Below, in pieces: positions 17,067-24,440 of a stretch of DNA of 64,000 nt (its first letter is position 1; every line of letters starts with the position of its first letter). The notes beneath the pieces are model-generated. The model worked only from the letters and a program-made list of their open reading frames with translations, was not told the origin of the DNA and did no database searches. The position numbers and the translations under genes are program-made. Origin of the DNA: Virgifigura sp964551315 (GTDB lineage: Bacteria; Pseudomonadota; Alphaproteobacteria; Dongiales; Dongiaceae); assembly GCA_964551315.1 (NCBI GenBank), contig CAZKCM010000001.1:62001-126000 (forward strand), read 5' to 3'.

Positions 17067-17963
17067 TCAGAACCGGCCGGCGCGGAAGTCCTCGATCGCC
17101 TGCCGGATCTCGTCCGCCGTGTTCATGACGAAAGGCCCGTAGCGGGCGATGGGCTCGCGGAGCGGCCGGCCGGCGACAAGGATGAGGCGACCTTCCTCGC
17201 CTTCGGCCGCGAGGTCCGCGTGGTCGCCGGGGCCGAGCACCGCCAGCTCGCCGCGCGCGATCCGCCGTGCCGCCGTACCCGCCCCGACGCGCACAGCGCC
17301 TTCGTAGACGTAAGCGAAGGCGGCGTGATCTGCCGGCAGCGGCGCGGCGAAGGCCGCCCCGGGCGCAAGCGCGACGTCGAGATAGATCGGATCGGTCGCA
17401 ACCGCGCGCACCGGCCCCTCGACGCCGCCCAGCTTACCGGCGATCACCCGGACGCGCGCGCCGGTCCCGGCCTCTACCTCCGGCACCGCTTCGGGCGGAA
17501 TGTCCTGGTAGCGCGGCGCCGTCATCTTATCCTTCGCCGGCAAGTTGACCCAGAGCTGGAAGCCCCACATCAGCCCGTCTTCCTGCTCCGGCATCTCGGA
17601 ATGGACGATGCCGCGCCCGGCGGTCATCCACTGTACGCTCCCGGCCCGCAGCAGTCCGGTATTGCCCTGGTTGTCGCCGTGCCGCATCCGGCCCGCCAGC
17701 ATGTAGGTGACGGTCTCGAAACCGCGGTGCGGATGGTCCGGGAAGCCGGCGAGGTAGTCGGCCGCGTCGTCCGAACGGAATTCGTCGAGCATAAGGAACG
17801 GATCGAGGTCGGGCAGGTCCGGCGTCCCGATGACGCGCGTCAGGCGCACGCCCGCGCCGTCGCTGGCCGGCCGCCCGCGCAGCACCTTGAGGACCGGACG
17901 GGCCACGCCGACGCCGGCTCCTTCTGCCCGAACGTCCGCCGAACCCTCGTGAAACTGGCTCAT
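17067..17963 (-). CDS. Pirin family protein
   Basis: A 298-residue bicupin of the pirin family. The N-terminal cupin has PDHPHRGFETVTY and, further on, the His/Glu pair in VHSEMPE, which together bind one metal (usually iron). The second cupin at the C-terminus lacks clear ligands, as in most pirins. Bacterial pirins are linked to quercetin oxidation or to redox control of other enzymes, but no role is clear for this one. The start is ATG 17963 (MSQFHEGSAD), after which family similarity begins. The gene stands alone between the salvage operon and the GS-like gene. Confidence 0.92.
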   Translation of the reverse strand: MSQFHEGSADVRAEGAGVGVARPVLKVLRGRPASDGAGVRLTRVIGTPDLPDLDPFLMLDEFRSDDAADYLAGFPDHPHRGFETVTYMLAGRMRHGDNQGNTGLLRAGSVQWMTAGRGIVHSEMPEQEDGLMWGFQLWVNLPAKDKMTAPRYQDIPPEAVPEVEAGTGARVRVIAGKLGGVEGPVRAVATDPIYLDVALAPGAAFAAPLPADHAAFAYVYEGAVRVGAGTAARRIARGELAVLGPGDHADLAAEGEEGRLILVAGRPLREPIARYGPFVMNTADEIRQAIEDFRAGRF

Positions 17964-18105
17964 CGTCGCAAACCTCCGAAGCGCGTTCCCGGACCTTACA
18001 CCGGGAAGATGGCACCGCGCCGGCCGCATCGGAACGGGCATGCGGCGAACACAGCGTTCGCCATTCCGGAACAATGCGGTCCGCCGTCGCGAGAGGCCGG
18101 ATTGC

Positions 18106-19458
18106 TCAATAGACCTCGCGATACCGGCCGCAGACTTCCTGCGGACTCAGGCCTTCCATGAGAACGACTTCCTTCCGCTTCACGGCAATATAGGTGTCCA
18201 AAAGGCTCGCCGGGAACCAGGATCGGACCGTTGCGTCGGCCTCGAGCGCATCCAGGGCGCCCGCCAGCGTGTGCGGGAGACGCCGGATTCCGAGCCGCTC
18301 CCGCTCCTCCTCCGGAAGCTCGTCCGGGTCCCCCTCGACGAGGGGCGGTGGCGGCAGCGCCTCGCGGAAGCCCTGCAGGCCGGCGCGGACGAGCGCGCCG
18401 AGGGCGAGGTACGGGTTTGCCGCCGAATCGGCCGGACGGTATTCCAGATGGAACTGCCGCGCCGTCTGCAGAGGAATTCGGGCGCTGCCCGCACAGATCC
18501 GTAAGCCTGCCTTGCGGTTGTCCAGTCCGCAGCAGGCGTAGCCGGCGCTCCCGCAACCCGGCCCGGGGCCGAAATAGGACGCCACTGCCGGCGCGGTGAA
18601 GGCGCAGAGGGCCGGCATGTGACGAACCACGCCGGCGGCGAACCGGGCAGCCACCTCGCTGAGCCCGCCCTCCCGCGCCGCGTCGAAGCCGGCCGGCAGC
18701 GCGTCGCGCTGGAGGCTGAAATGAATGGGTGCCCCGTTTCCGGGGTGCTCGAAGCCCGACTGTTCGGGCCATGGACGCCCGGGTCCGAGGCGCTCCGGCT
18801 CAGGGGCCGGCGCGAAGCTGATCCGGCGCCCCATGCGCCGCGCCACCTCGCGGACGACCTCGCGGACAGCCACACAGCGATCGGCCGCGGCGATCCCGAA
18901 AGCGGGACGGCAGGTCACCCTGTACTGGCCGACGCCGGCCGCCGGCCCGAAGGTCTCCGGCTCGACCCCGGCATCGCGCAGCGCGCGGACGGTAAGCGCA
19001 CCGAAATCGGGCGCGGCGCGAAACGCCGCCAGCGTGAAGGGCGGGCCCGCCCGAGACGTGTCCGCGACATCGAAATCGAGGGAAAAGGCGGCGAGGAGGC
19101 GGAGGCCGACCTCCCGCTCGAGATCGTCGAGCGCCATCCGGAGGAACCCGCGGGGGCAGGCATCCCAGGGCGTGCCGTCGGCGAGGAAGGCGTCGCACAG
19201 GATGACGTTGAACGGCGGCTGGTCGGGCCAGAGATTGATGCGCAGCTGGGTCGCCGGGTCCGGCTTCATCCGGACCTCGCCAGCCGGTCCCCAGGGATTG
19301 TCGGCGAATGCGGGGAACGGCGTCAGCGCCTGATTGGCCATGGGCCAGCCGACGCCCCGGTCCATCCGCTCGTCGAGCTCGGACACCGGCACGCCGCACC
19401 CACGGGTCAGGCCGGTGAGGTCGTTCCACGCCAGAAAGACGAGTTCCTCGCCCCTCAT
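18106..19458 (-). CDS. Glutamine-synthetase-like protein with degenerate metal site
   Basis: A 450-residue protein with the fold pattern of type I/III-like glutamine synthetases: an N-terminal beta-grasp part with NDLTGLTRG, and a C-terminal catalytic part ending in EYRPADSAANPYLALGALV, which matches the E-x-R-x-x-D-x-x-ANPYLA signature. By eye, most metal ligands are gone: the ExE strand reads AFSLDFD, the HHE-x-G-x-GQ-x-E segment reads GPAAGVGQYRV, and the GMHxH segment reads GAPIHFS. It may be an inactive or repurposed relative of gamma-glutamyl ligases. It is monocistronic. Alignment by eye over divergent sequence; the fold assignment is firm, the loss of activity is inferred. Confidence 0.8.
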   Translation of the reverse strand: MRGEELVFLAWNDLTGLTRGCGVPVSELDERMDRGVGWPMANQALTPFPAFADNPWGPAGEVRMKPDPATQLRINLWPDQPPFNVILCDAFLADGTPWDACPRGFLRMALDDLEREVGLRLLAAFSLDFDVADTSRAGPPFTLAAFRAAPDFGALTVRALRDAGVEPETFGPAAGVGQYRVTCRPAFGIAAADRCVAVREVVREVARRMGRRISFAPAPEPERLGPGRPWPEQSGFEHPGNGAPIHFSLQRDALPAGFDAAREGGLSEVAARFAAGVVRHMPALCAFTAPAVASYFGPGPGCGSAGYACCGLDNRKAGLRICAGSARIPLQTARQFHLEYRPADSAANPYLALGALVRAGLQGFREALPPPPLVEGDPDELPEEERERLGIRRLPHTLAGALDALEADATVRSWFPASLLDTYIAVKRKEVVLMEGLSPQEVCGRYREVY

Positions 19459-19633
19459 CGCTCACCCCTCCTTCTCTGCCCGTGGCGCCATCGGCCCGGA
19501 ACGATCGCGGCACCGGATCGGCCGGCGGCATCCGCCCCGTCCACTCACAATTCCTTAAGCGTCGGGACGGCAGAATAAGCCGGTTCTCTCCCGTCGGCAC
19601 GAGCCCGAACAAGGAACCGGGGCAATCGAGACA

Positions 19634-20764
19634 ATGACCGCGCCGAAGGGCTGGCCGTTGCCCCTGCCGCTCCGCTCCGAGCCGCAAGACCGCGCCGATC
19701 TCTCCTGCGTCGAACGCGCGCAGGCCGGGTCCGCATCGGGGGTCCGGCGCCTGCTCCTCGCGATCGGTTCGATCACCTTTGCCTTCGCTCTGGCGGCGAT
19801 CGCCCTGTCGTTCATGATCGGCGTCCCGCTGACCGTGCCGACGGAACGGATCAGCCACGCCGTCGGCGTCCACTACCTGTTCCCGTTCGCCATCGGCATC
19901 GCGGGCTACGCCTTCGTTCAGGCGGTCCGACTGCGGTTCCGCCCCGACCCCGCGAGCAGGACGGTCATTCGGGACAATGTCAAGGCGGATGCCGGCTTCC
20001 TGATCCTGTTCGTCGTCGTGATGTACTTTCACTTCCACATCAAGATGTGGATGCCGCTCGTCAACCCCGTCCTGTTCGACGAGACCTATCTCGCCATCGA
20101 CAACTGGCTGCGCCCCCTCATCGAGGCTTTGGCCGCGCTGCGCGGGTGGGCGGCCCTGCTGCTGCCGGAGGTCGATGGCTGGTATCAGCTGGGTTTCCTG
20201 CTGATGTTCGCGCTTTCGCTTTGGTTCCACGCAATCGGGCACCGCCGGCATCATTTCCAGACGCTGACCGCCATTCTGCTGATGCAGATGCTGGGCGCGT
20301 TCGCTTATCTGATCGGCCCGGCGGTCGGGCCGTTCATCTTCGAGGACGGTGCGAACGCGCGGGCCACCGCGGCGCAGCAGTCAATGTATGCGCTGTTCCG
20401 CCAAGTCCAGGAATGGGGGGCGCCCTGGCTGGTCCGGAACGGCGGCGAATACTTCACGGGCCCGCCGGCGGCGATGCCGTCCCTGCACATCGCCGGCGCC
20501 TGGATCATGACCCATTACGCGCTGAAGGCGCGGCTGGCGGTGGCCCCGTTCATGGTCTTGATGCTCGTCTGGATCGCGGTCGAGTCGGTCGTTTCGCGCT
20601 GGCACTACCTGATCGACCTGCCGGCCGGCCTGGCTCTCGCCGCTCTCGCCATCGTGGCGAGCGACCGCCTCTGCCGCCGGTTCGGCGTCGCGCCGACGCC
20701 CGGCACGGCACGCGCCTTCGAGCGAAACGGGCCTTCGCTCGATCGAAGTGGCGACGGATCATGA
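19634..20764 (+). CDS. PAP2-superfamily membrane phosphatase/phosphotransferase
   Basis: A 376-residue inner-membrane protein with about six to eight membrane segments. The C-terminal half has the PAP2 motifs PSLHIAGA (motif 2) and SRWHYLIDLPAG (motif 3, with the His and Asp of the catalytic set). The arrangement resembles the PAP2_3/AUR1-like group, whose members act as lipid phosphatases or transfer head groups between lipids. Its stop overlaps the start of the next membrane protein gene (ATGA), so the two probably work on one lipid-linked substrate. The substrate is unknown. It is divergent from the GS-like gene. Confidence 0.85.
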   Translation: MTAPKGWPLPLPLRSEPQDRADLSCVERAQAGSASGVRRLLLAIGSITFAFALAAIALSFMIGVPLTVPTERISHAVGVHYLFPFAIGIAGYAFVQAVRLRFRPDPASRTVIRDNVKADAGFLILFVVVMYFHFHIKMWMPLVNPVLFDETYLAIDNWLRPLIEALAALRGWAALLLPEVDGWYQLGFLLMFALSLWFHAIGHRRHHFQTLTAILLMQMLGAFAYLIGPAVGPFIFEDGANARATAAQQSMYALFRQVQEWGAPWLVRNGGEYFTGPPAAMPSLHIAGAWIMTHYALKARLAVAPFMVLMLVWIAVESVVSRWHYLIDLPAGLALAALAIVASDRLCRRFGVAPTPGTARAFERNGPSLDRSGDGS

Positions 20765-22302
20765 GCGCGACCGCAGGCTCCGACGCCCAAGGCCGGCGCA
20801 TTGCCCCCGGATTTCCGCTGCTCGCCACAGGAACGGCGGCGGCGAGCATCGCCTTCTTTCTCTGGCGCATGTCCCACAGCGCCTACACGCCGGACTTTCC
20901 CTGGCTGTGGCGCGCGGGCCAGCACATCCTCGAGACGGGCCGACTGCCCGCGGGCGACGTCTTTTCCTGGACGCGCCAGGGCGAGCCCTGGGTGCTCTAC
21001 CAGTGGCTGTTCGAGGTGGCGCTGGCGCAGGGCGAGGCTCTGCTCGGGCTTCGGGGGCTCTTCGCGCTCTTCACCGTGGCGGCGATTGCGATCTATCTCG
21101 TCGCGCCGCTCTACGGGGCCGTGCCGCGGCGCGTGGCACCGGCCTTCGTCCTGATGCCGGGGGCGCTGGCGCTGGCCGTCGCGTCCGTCAATCTTTCCTT
21201 GCGCCCGATGATCGTCACCTCGGCATGCCTGCTGGCGCAGTACTGGATGGTGCAGCGGCTGCGACGCGGCGAAAGCAATCTACGGGCCACCGTTCTGCTG
21301 CTCCTGCCGCTCTATCTGCTGTGGGGCAACATGCATACGGGCGTGCTTCTCGGCCTTGTGTCGCTGGGGCTTCTTGCGGCCGGCGACCTGGCCGAACGGC
21401 GCCGGATCTACGTCTTTGAACCGGCCGATCCGGCGATCGAAGGGCGGCCGCTCGCCTGGCCGGCCTATCTGGCGCTGGCGGGCGCCGCCTTCGCGGCCAG
21501 TCTCATCAACCCCTACGGCATCGGGATCTACGACTACATCATCGCGCTGTCGCGGCAATCCTACCTGAACGGCCTGATCGAAGAGCTGCGGTCGCCGGAT
21601 TTCCATCAGCTCCGCTTCTCGTGGTTCCTGCTTCTGGTCGGCGGCCTGCTCTTCTTCCTGACGCGGACGCGCCGCGCGCTTTCGGCGGGGGACCTGCTGC
21701 ATCTCCTTGTCTTCACCGCCGCGACGCTGCATTCGGCGCGGTTCGTCGTCTGGGCCGTGCTGTTCTACGGGCTGGTCCTGCCTCGGGCCATCCACCACGA
21801 GTGGTTCGCGGCCCTTGGACCGCAAACCGGGCGGCAAGGGGCCGAGGCCACGCCACAGCCGCTGGCGGACGGAGCGCTGCGCGCGGCCGTCGCCGCGACC
21901 TGCATCCTGTTGCCGGTTGCGTTCTGGCTTGCGGTCGCCGACGACGTCGACGGCGACTGGTGCGACCCGATGCGGCCGACGATCACCGCCTATCTGGCGG
22001 TACAGCGTCCGGGGGACCGGCTGTTCAACGACCCGACCACCGGAAGCTGTCTTCTGGCGCAGGATCCGGGCCGGCGCGTGTTCATCGATACCCGGTTCGA
22101 TTTCTACGGCGCGCCTTTCACGCGGCAGACCATGGCGGCCTTGAATCTCGCGCCCGGATGGCGGCGCACCCTCGACGCCTGGCGGATCGACGCGGTCGTC
22201 CTGCAGCGCGACGCGCCCTTGGCCCAGGCCCTGTTGGTCGTCGATGATTTCGTGACGATCTTTGAAGACGATCGCGGCGTCGTCCTGCGCCGGCACGAAT
22301 GA
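20761..22302 (+). CDS. Polytopic membrane protein of unknown function
   Basis: A 513-residue protein with around ten to twelve hydrophobic segments (from about 18 to 400) and a C-terminal extracytoplasmic domain of about 120 residues containing RPGDRLFNDPTTGSC and RRVFIDTRFDFYG. That domain pattern recurs in uncharacterised membrane proteins that look like GT-C glycosyltransferases. I do not recognise a named family, and no catalytic motif can be assigned with confidence. The start is the ATG that overlaps the PAP2 gene stop; the longer in-frame extension is within the PAP2 gene in another frame. The pairing suggests lipid or glycolipid metabolism. Confidence 0.75.
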   Translation: MSATAGSDAQGRRIAPGFPLLATGTAAASIAFFLWRMSHSAYTPDFPWLWRAGQHILETGRLPAGDVFSWTRQGEPWVLYQWLFEVALAQGEALLGLRGLFALFTVAAIAIYLVAPLYGAVPRRVAPAFVLMPGALALAVASVNLSLRPMIVTSACLLAQYWMVQRLRRGESNLRATVLLLLPLYLLWGNMHTGVLLGLVSLGLLAAGDLAERRRIYVFEPADPAIEGRPLAWPAYLALAGAAFAASLINPYGIGIYDYIIALSRQSYLNGLIEELRSPDFHQLRFSWFLLLVGGLLFFLTRTRRALSAGDLLHLLVFTAATLHSARFVVWAVLFYGLVLPRAIHHEWFAALGPQTGRQGAEATPQPLADGALRAAVAATCILLPVAFWLAVADDVDGDWCDPMRPTITAYLAVQRPGDRLFNDPTTGSCLLAQDPGRRVFIDTRFDFYGAPFTRQTMAALNLAPGWRRTLDAWRIDAVVLQRDAPLAQALLVVDDFVTIFEDDRGVVLRRHE

Positions 22303-22305
22303 AGC

Positions 22306-22335
22306 GGGGCGCGCGACCGAACGATCGCGCGCCCC
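22306..22335. terminator. GC-rich hairpin between convergent genes
   Basis: A perfect 11-bp inverted repeat, GGGGCGCGCGA with TCGCGCGCCCC, around an 8-base loop, begins three bases after the stop of the membrane protein gene. No T-run follows on either strand, so it may stop transcription with Rho or act as an RNA end stabiliser. Confidence 0.55.
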
Positions 22336-22446
22336 CCTTGAGGATCTCTCCCCGCCCGGCCAAATGCGCCGGGCCAACGGGATCGGTGTTACGCCTGTTC
22401 CAGGCCGCGGGTCACGGCCCGGATCAAGACCGGCGCCGGTTCTCGA

Positions 22447-22641
22447 TTACGGCGTCGTGGTGGCGCCGTTCGCCGCGTTCCTGAGCTCGCGATTGACGAC
22501 CTCGAAGATGTCAACCAGCGAACCGCCCATCGCTTGCAGCGCGGCGATCGCGGCAACCGACACGAGAGCCGCAATCAGGCCGTACTCGATGGCCGTGGCG
22601 CCGGACTCGTCGGCGGCGAGCTTCTTCACGAACGTGATCAT
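22447..22641 (-). CDS. Flp/Fap-type pilin subunit
   Basis: A 64-residue prepilin of the tight-adherence (Tad) class. After a short basic leader, the cleavage motif is SG/ATAIEYG with Glu at +5 and a hydrophobic helix LIAALVSVAAIAAL, the pattern of Flp/Fap pilins processed by a TadV/CpaA peptidase. The ATG at 22641 is preferred because AAGGAG lies ten bases upstream; ATG 22650 has that sequence directly against it. No cpa/tad assembly genes lie in the window, so the secretion machinery must be elsewhere. A strongly AT-rich segment lies upstream. Confidence 0.9.
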   Translation of the reverse strand: MITFVKKLAADESGATAIEYGLIAALVSVAAIAALQAMGGSLVDIFEVVNRELRNAANGATTTP

Positions 22642-23077
22642 GGCCTTCATGCTCCTTGCTGCCAGGACCGATTTGAAGCTTGCCACCAGTTCATGAATGA
22701 GCTTTTAAGTTTATAATACTTTCTTAATGTAATACTTATTCTCACAAAATATAAGTGTGCGCATTATATATTGTTGTTTCTTTATATCGTCTATATTTTC
22801 GAAGCGTCTTGTTCGTTCATTTCGGCCGCCGCCTGATATTGGCGTGCCGAACCGACCGGACAGGTTTGTGAGCCTGCGCGTCAATGGGTGCGCTCCTGTT
22901 TGAGGCGCGGAAGACCCTTGGCGGCCGAGCTGCCGCAAGATTCCGGAGCATCGACAAGAGTCCGCGCCATCGGTGTGCCAGAACCCGACGTTCGCGTCGT
23001 CCCGGAGCGAGCCCGCGGCCGCGCCCGATCCGGTCTCACCCCATGTAGCGATCCGGAGCGCCGGCTCCGAAGCGTCG
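22642..23077. other. Intergenic region with AT-rich island upstream of flp
   Basis: 436 bp without a supported gene. Bases about 22700-22800 are strikingly AT-rich compared with the surroundings and form a natural promoter/UP-type region for the pilin gene on the minus strand. Two TTAA sites there have a one-mismatch partner at the CtrA spacing: TGAA-N7-TTAA at 22694-22708 and ATAA-N7-TTAA at 22713-22727, though low complexity makes chance matches likely. The rest is ordinary G+C-rich sequence and ends in a small hairpin near mscL. Confidence 0.6.
23054..23069 (-). terminator. Small hairpin downstream of mscL
   Basis: Six-bp arms CGGAGC and GCTCCG with a GCCG loop, about nine bases beyond the stop of the channel gene in its direction of transcription. 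No T-run follows. Weak candidate for the end of the mscL transcript. Confidence 0.3.
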
Positions 23078-23500
23078 TTACGCCGGGCGTTGCTTCAGCA
23101 GATCGCGGATCTCCATGAGCACCTGCTCTTCGCGCGTCGGCGCCGGCGGTTCGGCCGGCTTCTCGGCTTCCTTCCGGCGAACGCGGTTGACCGCCTTGAC
23201 GATCAGGAACACCGCCGCCGCCACGATGAAGAAGTTGATGACGGCGTTGATGAAGGCGCCGTAGGCGATCACCGCCGCACCGGCCTCCCGCGCTGCCGCC
23301 AGGCTCGGATAGTCTCCACCGGACAGGTTTATGAAGTAATCCGAGAAGTCGATGCCGCCCATAATGTAACCGATCGGGGGCATGAGCACGTCGTTGACCA
23401 GGCTGTTGACGATCGAGGTAAAAGCCGCGCCGATGATAATGCCAACCGCCAGATCGATGACGTTCCCGCGGCTAATGAATTCCTTGAACTCCTGCCACAT
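23078..23500 (-). CDS. mscL: Large-conductance mechanosensitive channel
   Basis: A 140-residue inner-membrane channel that opens under membrane tension to release solutes on hypo-osmotic shock. It begins with the amphipathic helix MWQEFKEFISRGNVIDLAVG, followed by TM1 (about 15-40, with the small-residue pore lining of AVGIIIGAAFTSIV), a periplasmic loop, TM2 (about 75-100) and a charged C-terminal helix ending VLMEIRDLLKQRPA. The length agrees with the family. Monocistronic. Confidence 0.97.
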   Translation of the reverse strand: MWQEFKEFISRGNVIDLAVGIIIGAAFTSIVNSLVNDVLMPPIGYIMGGIDFSDYFINLSGGDYPSLAAAREAGAAVIAYGAFINAVINFFIVAAAVFLIVKAVNRVRRKEAEKPAEPPAPTREEQVLMEIRDLLKQRPA

Positions 23501-23685
23501 TGACCGCCCTCTCTCTAGTTTCCCATACCCTCTTTACGCCGAAAACCGACGGAGTTCCACCTGCGCACCACCGCGAACGCCGGCCGCGCTTGCCGAACGC
23601 CACCCTTCGCCGGAAGCGGCCTAGTCGCGCCAGCGCGGTGACACTATGCTTCGGGCAGGAGAGAAAACGGCTGGGAGGATCGGAG

Positions 23686-24381
23686 ATGCCAGGGAAGGAA
23701 ACGGCCTTGGTCGTCGGCGTCGGTCCCGGTCTGGGCGCCGCCCTTGCGCGGCGCTTCGCCGGAGAGGGGCTGCGGGTCGCCGTCGCTGCGCGCGAGGCGT
23801 CGCGGCTGTCGGACCTGGCCGAAGAGATCGGCGGCCGCGCCTATGGCTGCGACGCGACCAGCGAAGAACAGGTCACGGCGCTCTTCCGCCGGGTCGGCGA
23901 AGAGCTCGGCCCACCGGACCTCGTCGTCTACAACGCCGGGGCCTATGCGCCGAAGACGGTGCTGGAAACGGAAGCGGCGGAGTTCGAGCGGTGCTGGCGC
24001 GTGGGTTGCCTGGGCGGGTTCCTGGTCGGCCGGGCGGCGGCACGAGCGATGCTCGACAAGGGCGGTGACCGCGCCGCCGGCACGATCCTGTTCACCGGCG
24101 CCACCGCATCGCTTCGCGGCGCGGCGCGCTTCGCCAATCTCGCCGTCGGCAAGTTCGGGCTGCGCGCGCTGGCGCAGAGCATGGCGCGCGAGCTGGGGCC
24201 GCGCGGGATCCATGTGGCGCATGTCGTGATCGACGGGCGGATCGCGCCGTCGGGCGCCGGCAACCGCGACGACCGGCTGCAGCCGGACGCGATCGCGGAG
24301 GTCTACTGGCAGCTCCACCGGCAGCCGCGCAGCGCCTGGACGCAGGAGCTCGACCTGCGGCCCTGGGTGGAGAAATTCTGA
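23686..24381 (+). CDS. SDR-like Rossmann protein lacking the catalytic Tyr
   Basis: A 231-residue protein with the short-chain dehydrogenase fold: cofactor motif VVGVGPGLGAALARRF, the N-A-G strand VVYNAGAYAP, and the segment leading to the active site, TGATASLRGAARFANLAVGKFG. The Lys is kept but the residue four positions before it, normally Tyr, is Leu, with Phe and no Tyr nearby. Proteins like this occur across proteobacteria as a separate SDR branch of unknown activity. The ATG at 23686 is preceded by GGGAGGATCGGAG, a good ribosome-binding sequence; the longer frame upstream has no such support. The function is unknown. Confidence 0.85.
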   Translation: MPGKETALVVGVGPGLGAALARRFAGEGLRVAVAAREASRLSDLAEEIGGRAYGCDATSEEQVTALFRRVGEELGPPDLVVYNAGAYAPKTVLETEAAEFERCWRVGCLGGFLVGRAAARAMLDKGGDRAAGTILFTGATASLRGAARFANLAVGKFGLRALAQSMARELGPRGIHVAHVVIDGRIAPSGAGNRDDRLQPDAIAEVYWQLHRQPRSAWTQELDLRPWVEKF

Positions 24382-24400
24382 GCGAACGCGGCGCGCCGCG

Positions 24401-24440
24401 ACGGGGCGACTGACTAAAGGATGGGGCGGCTGGCTAAAGC
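24401..24440. repeat. 20-bp imperfect tandem duplication at a stop codon
   Basis: Bases 24401-24420 and 24421-24440 are adjacent copies that agree at 16 of 20 positions; the shared core is GGGGCG, CTG and CTAAAG. The second copy contains the stop codon of the flavoprotein gene on the minus strand. Confidence 0.5.
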
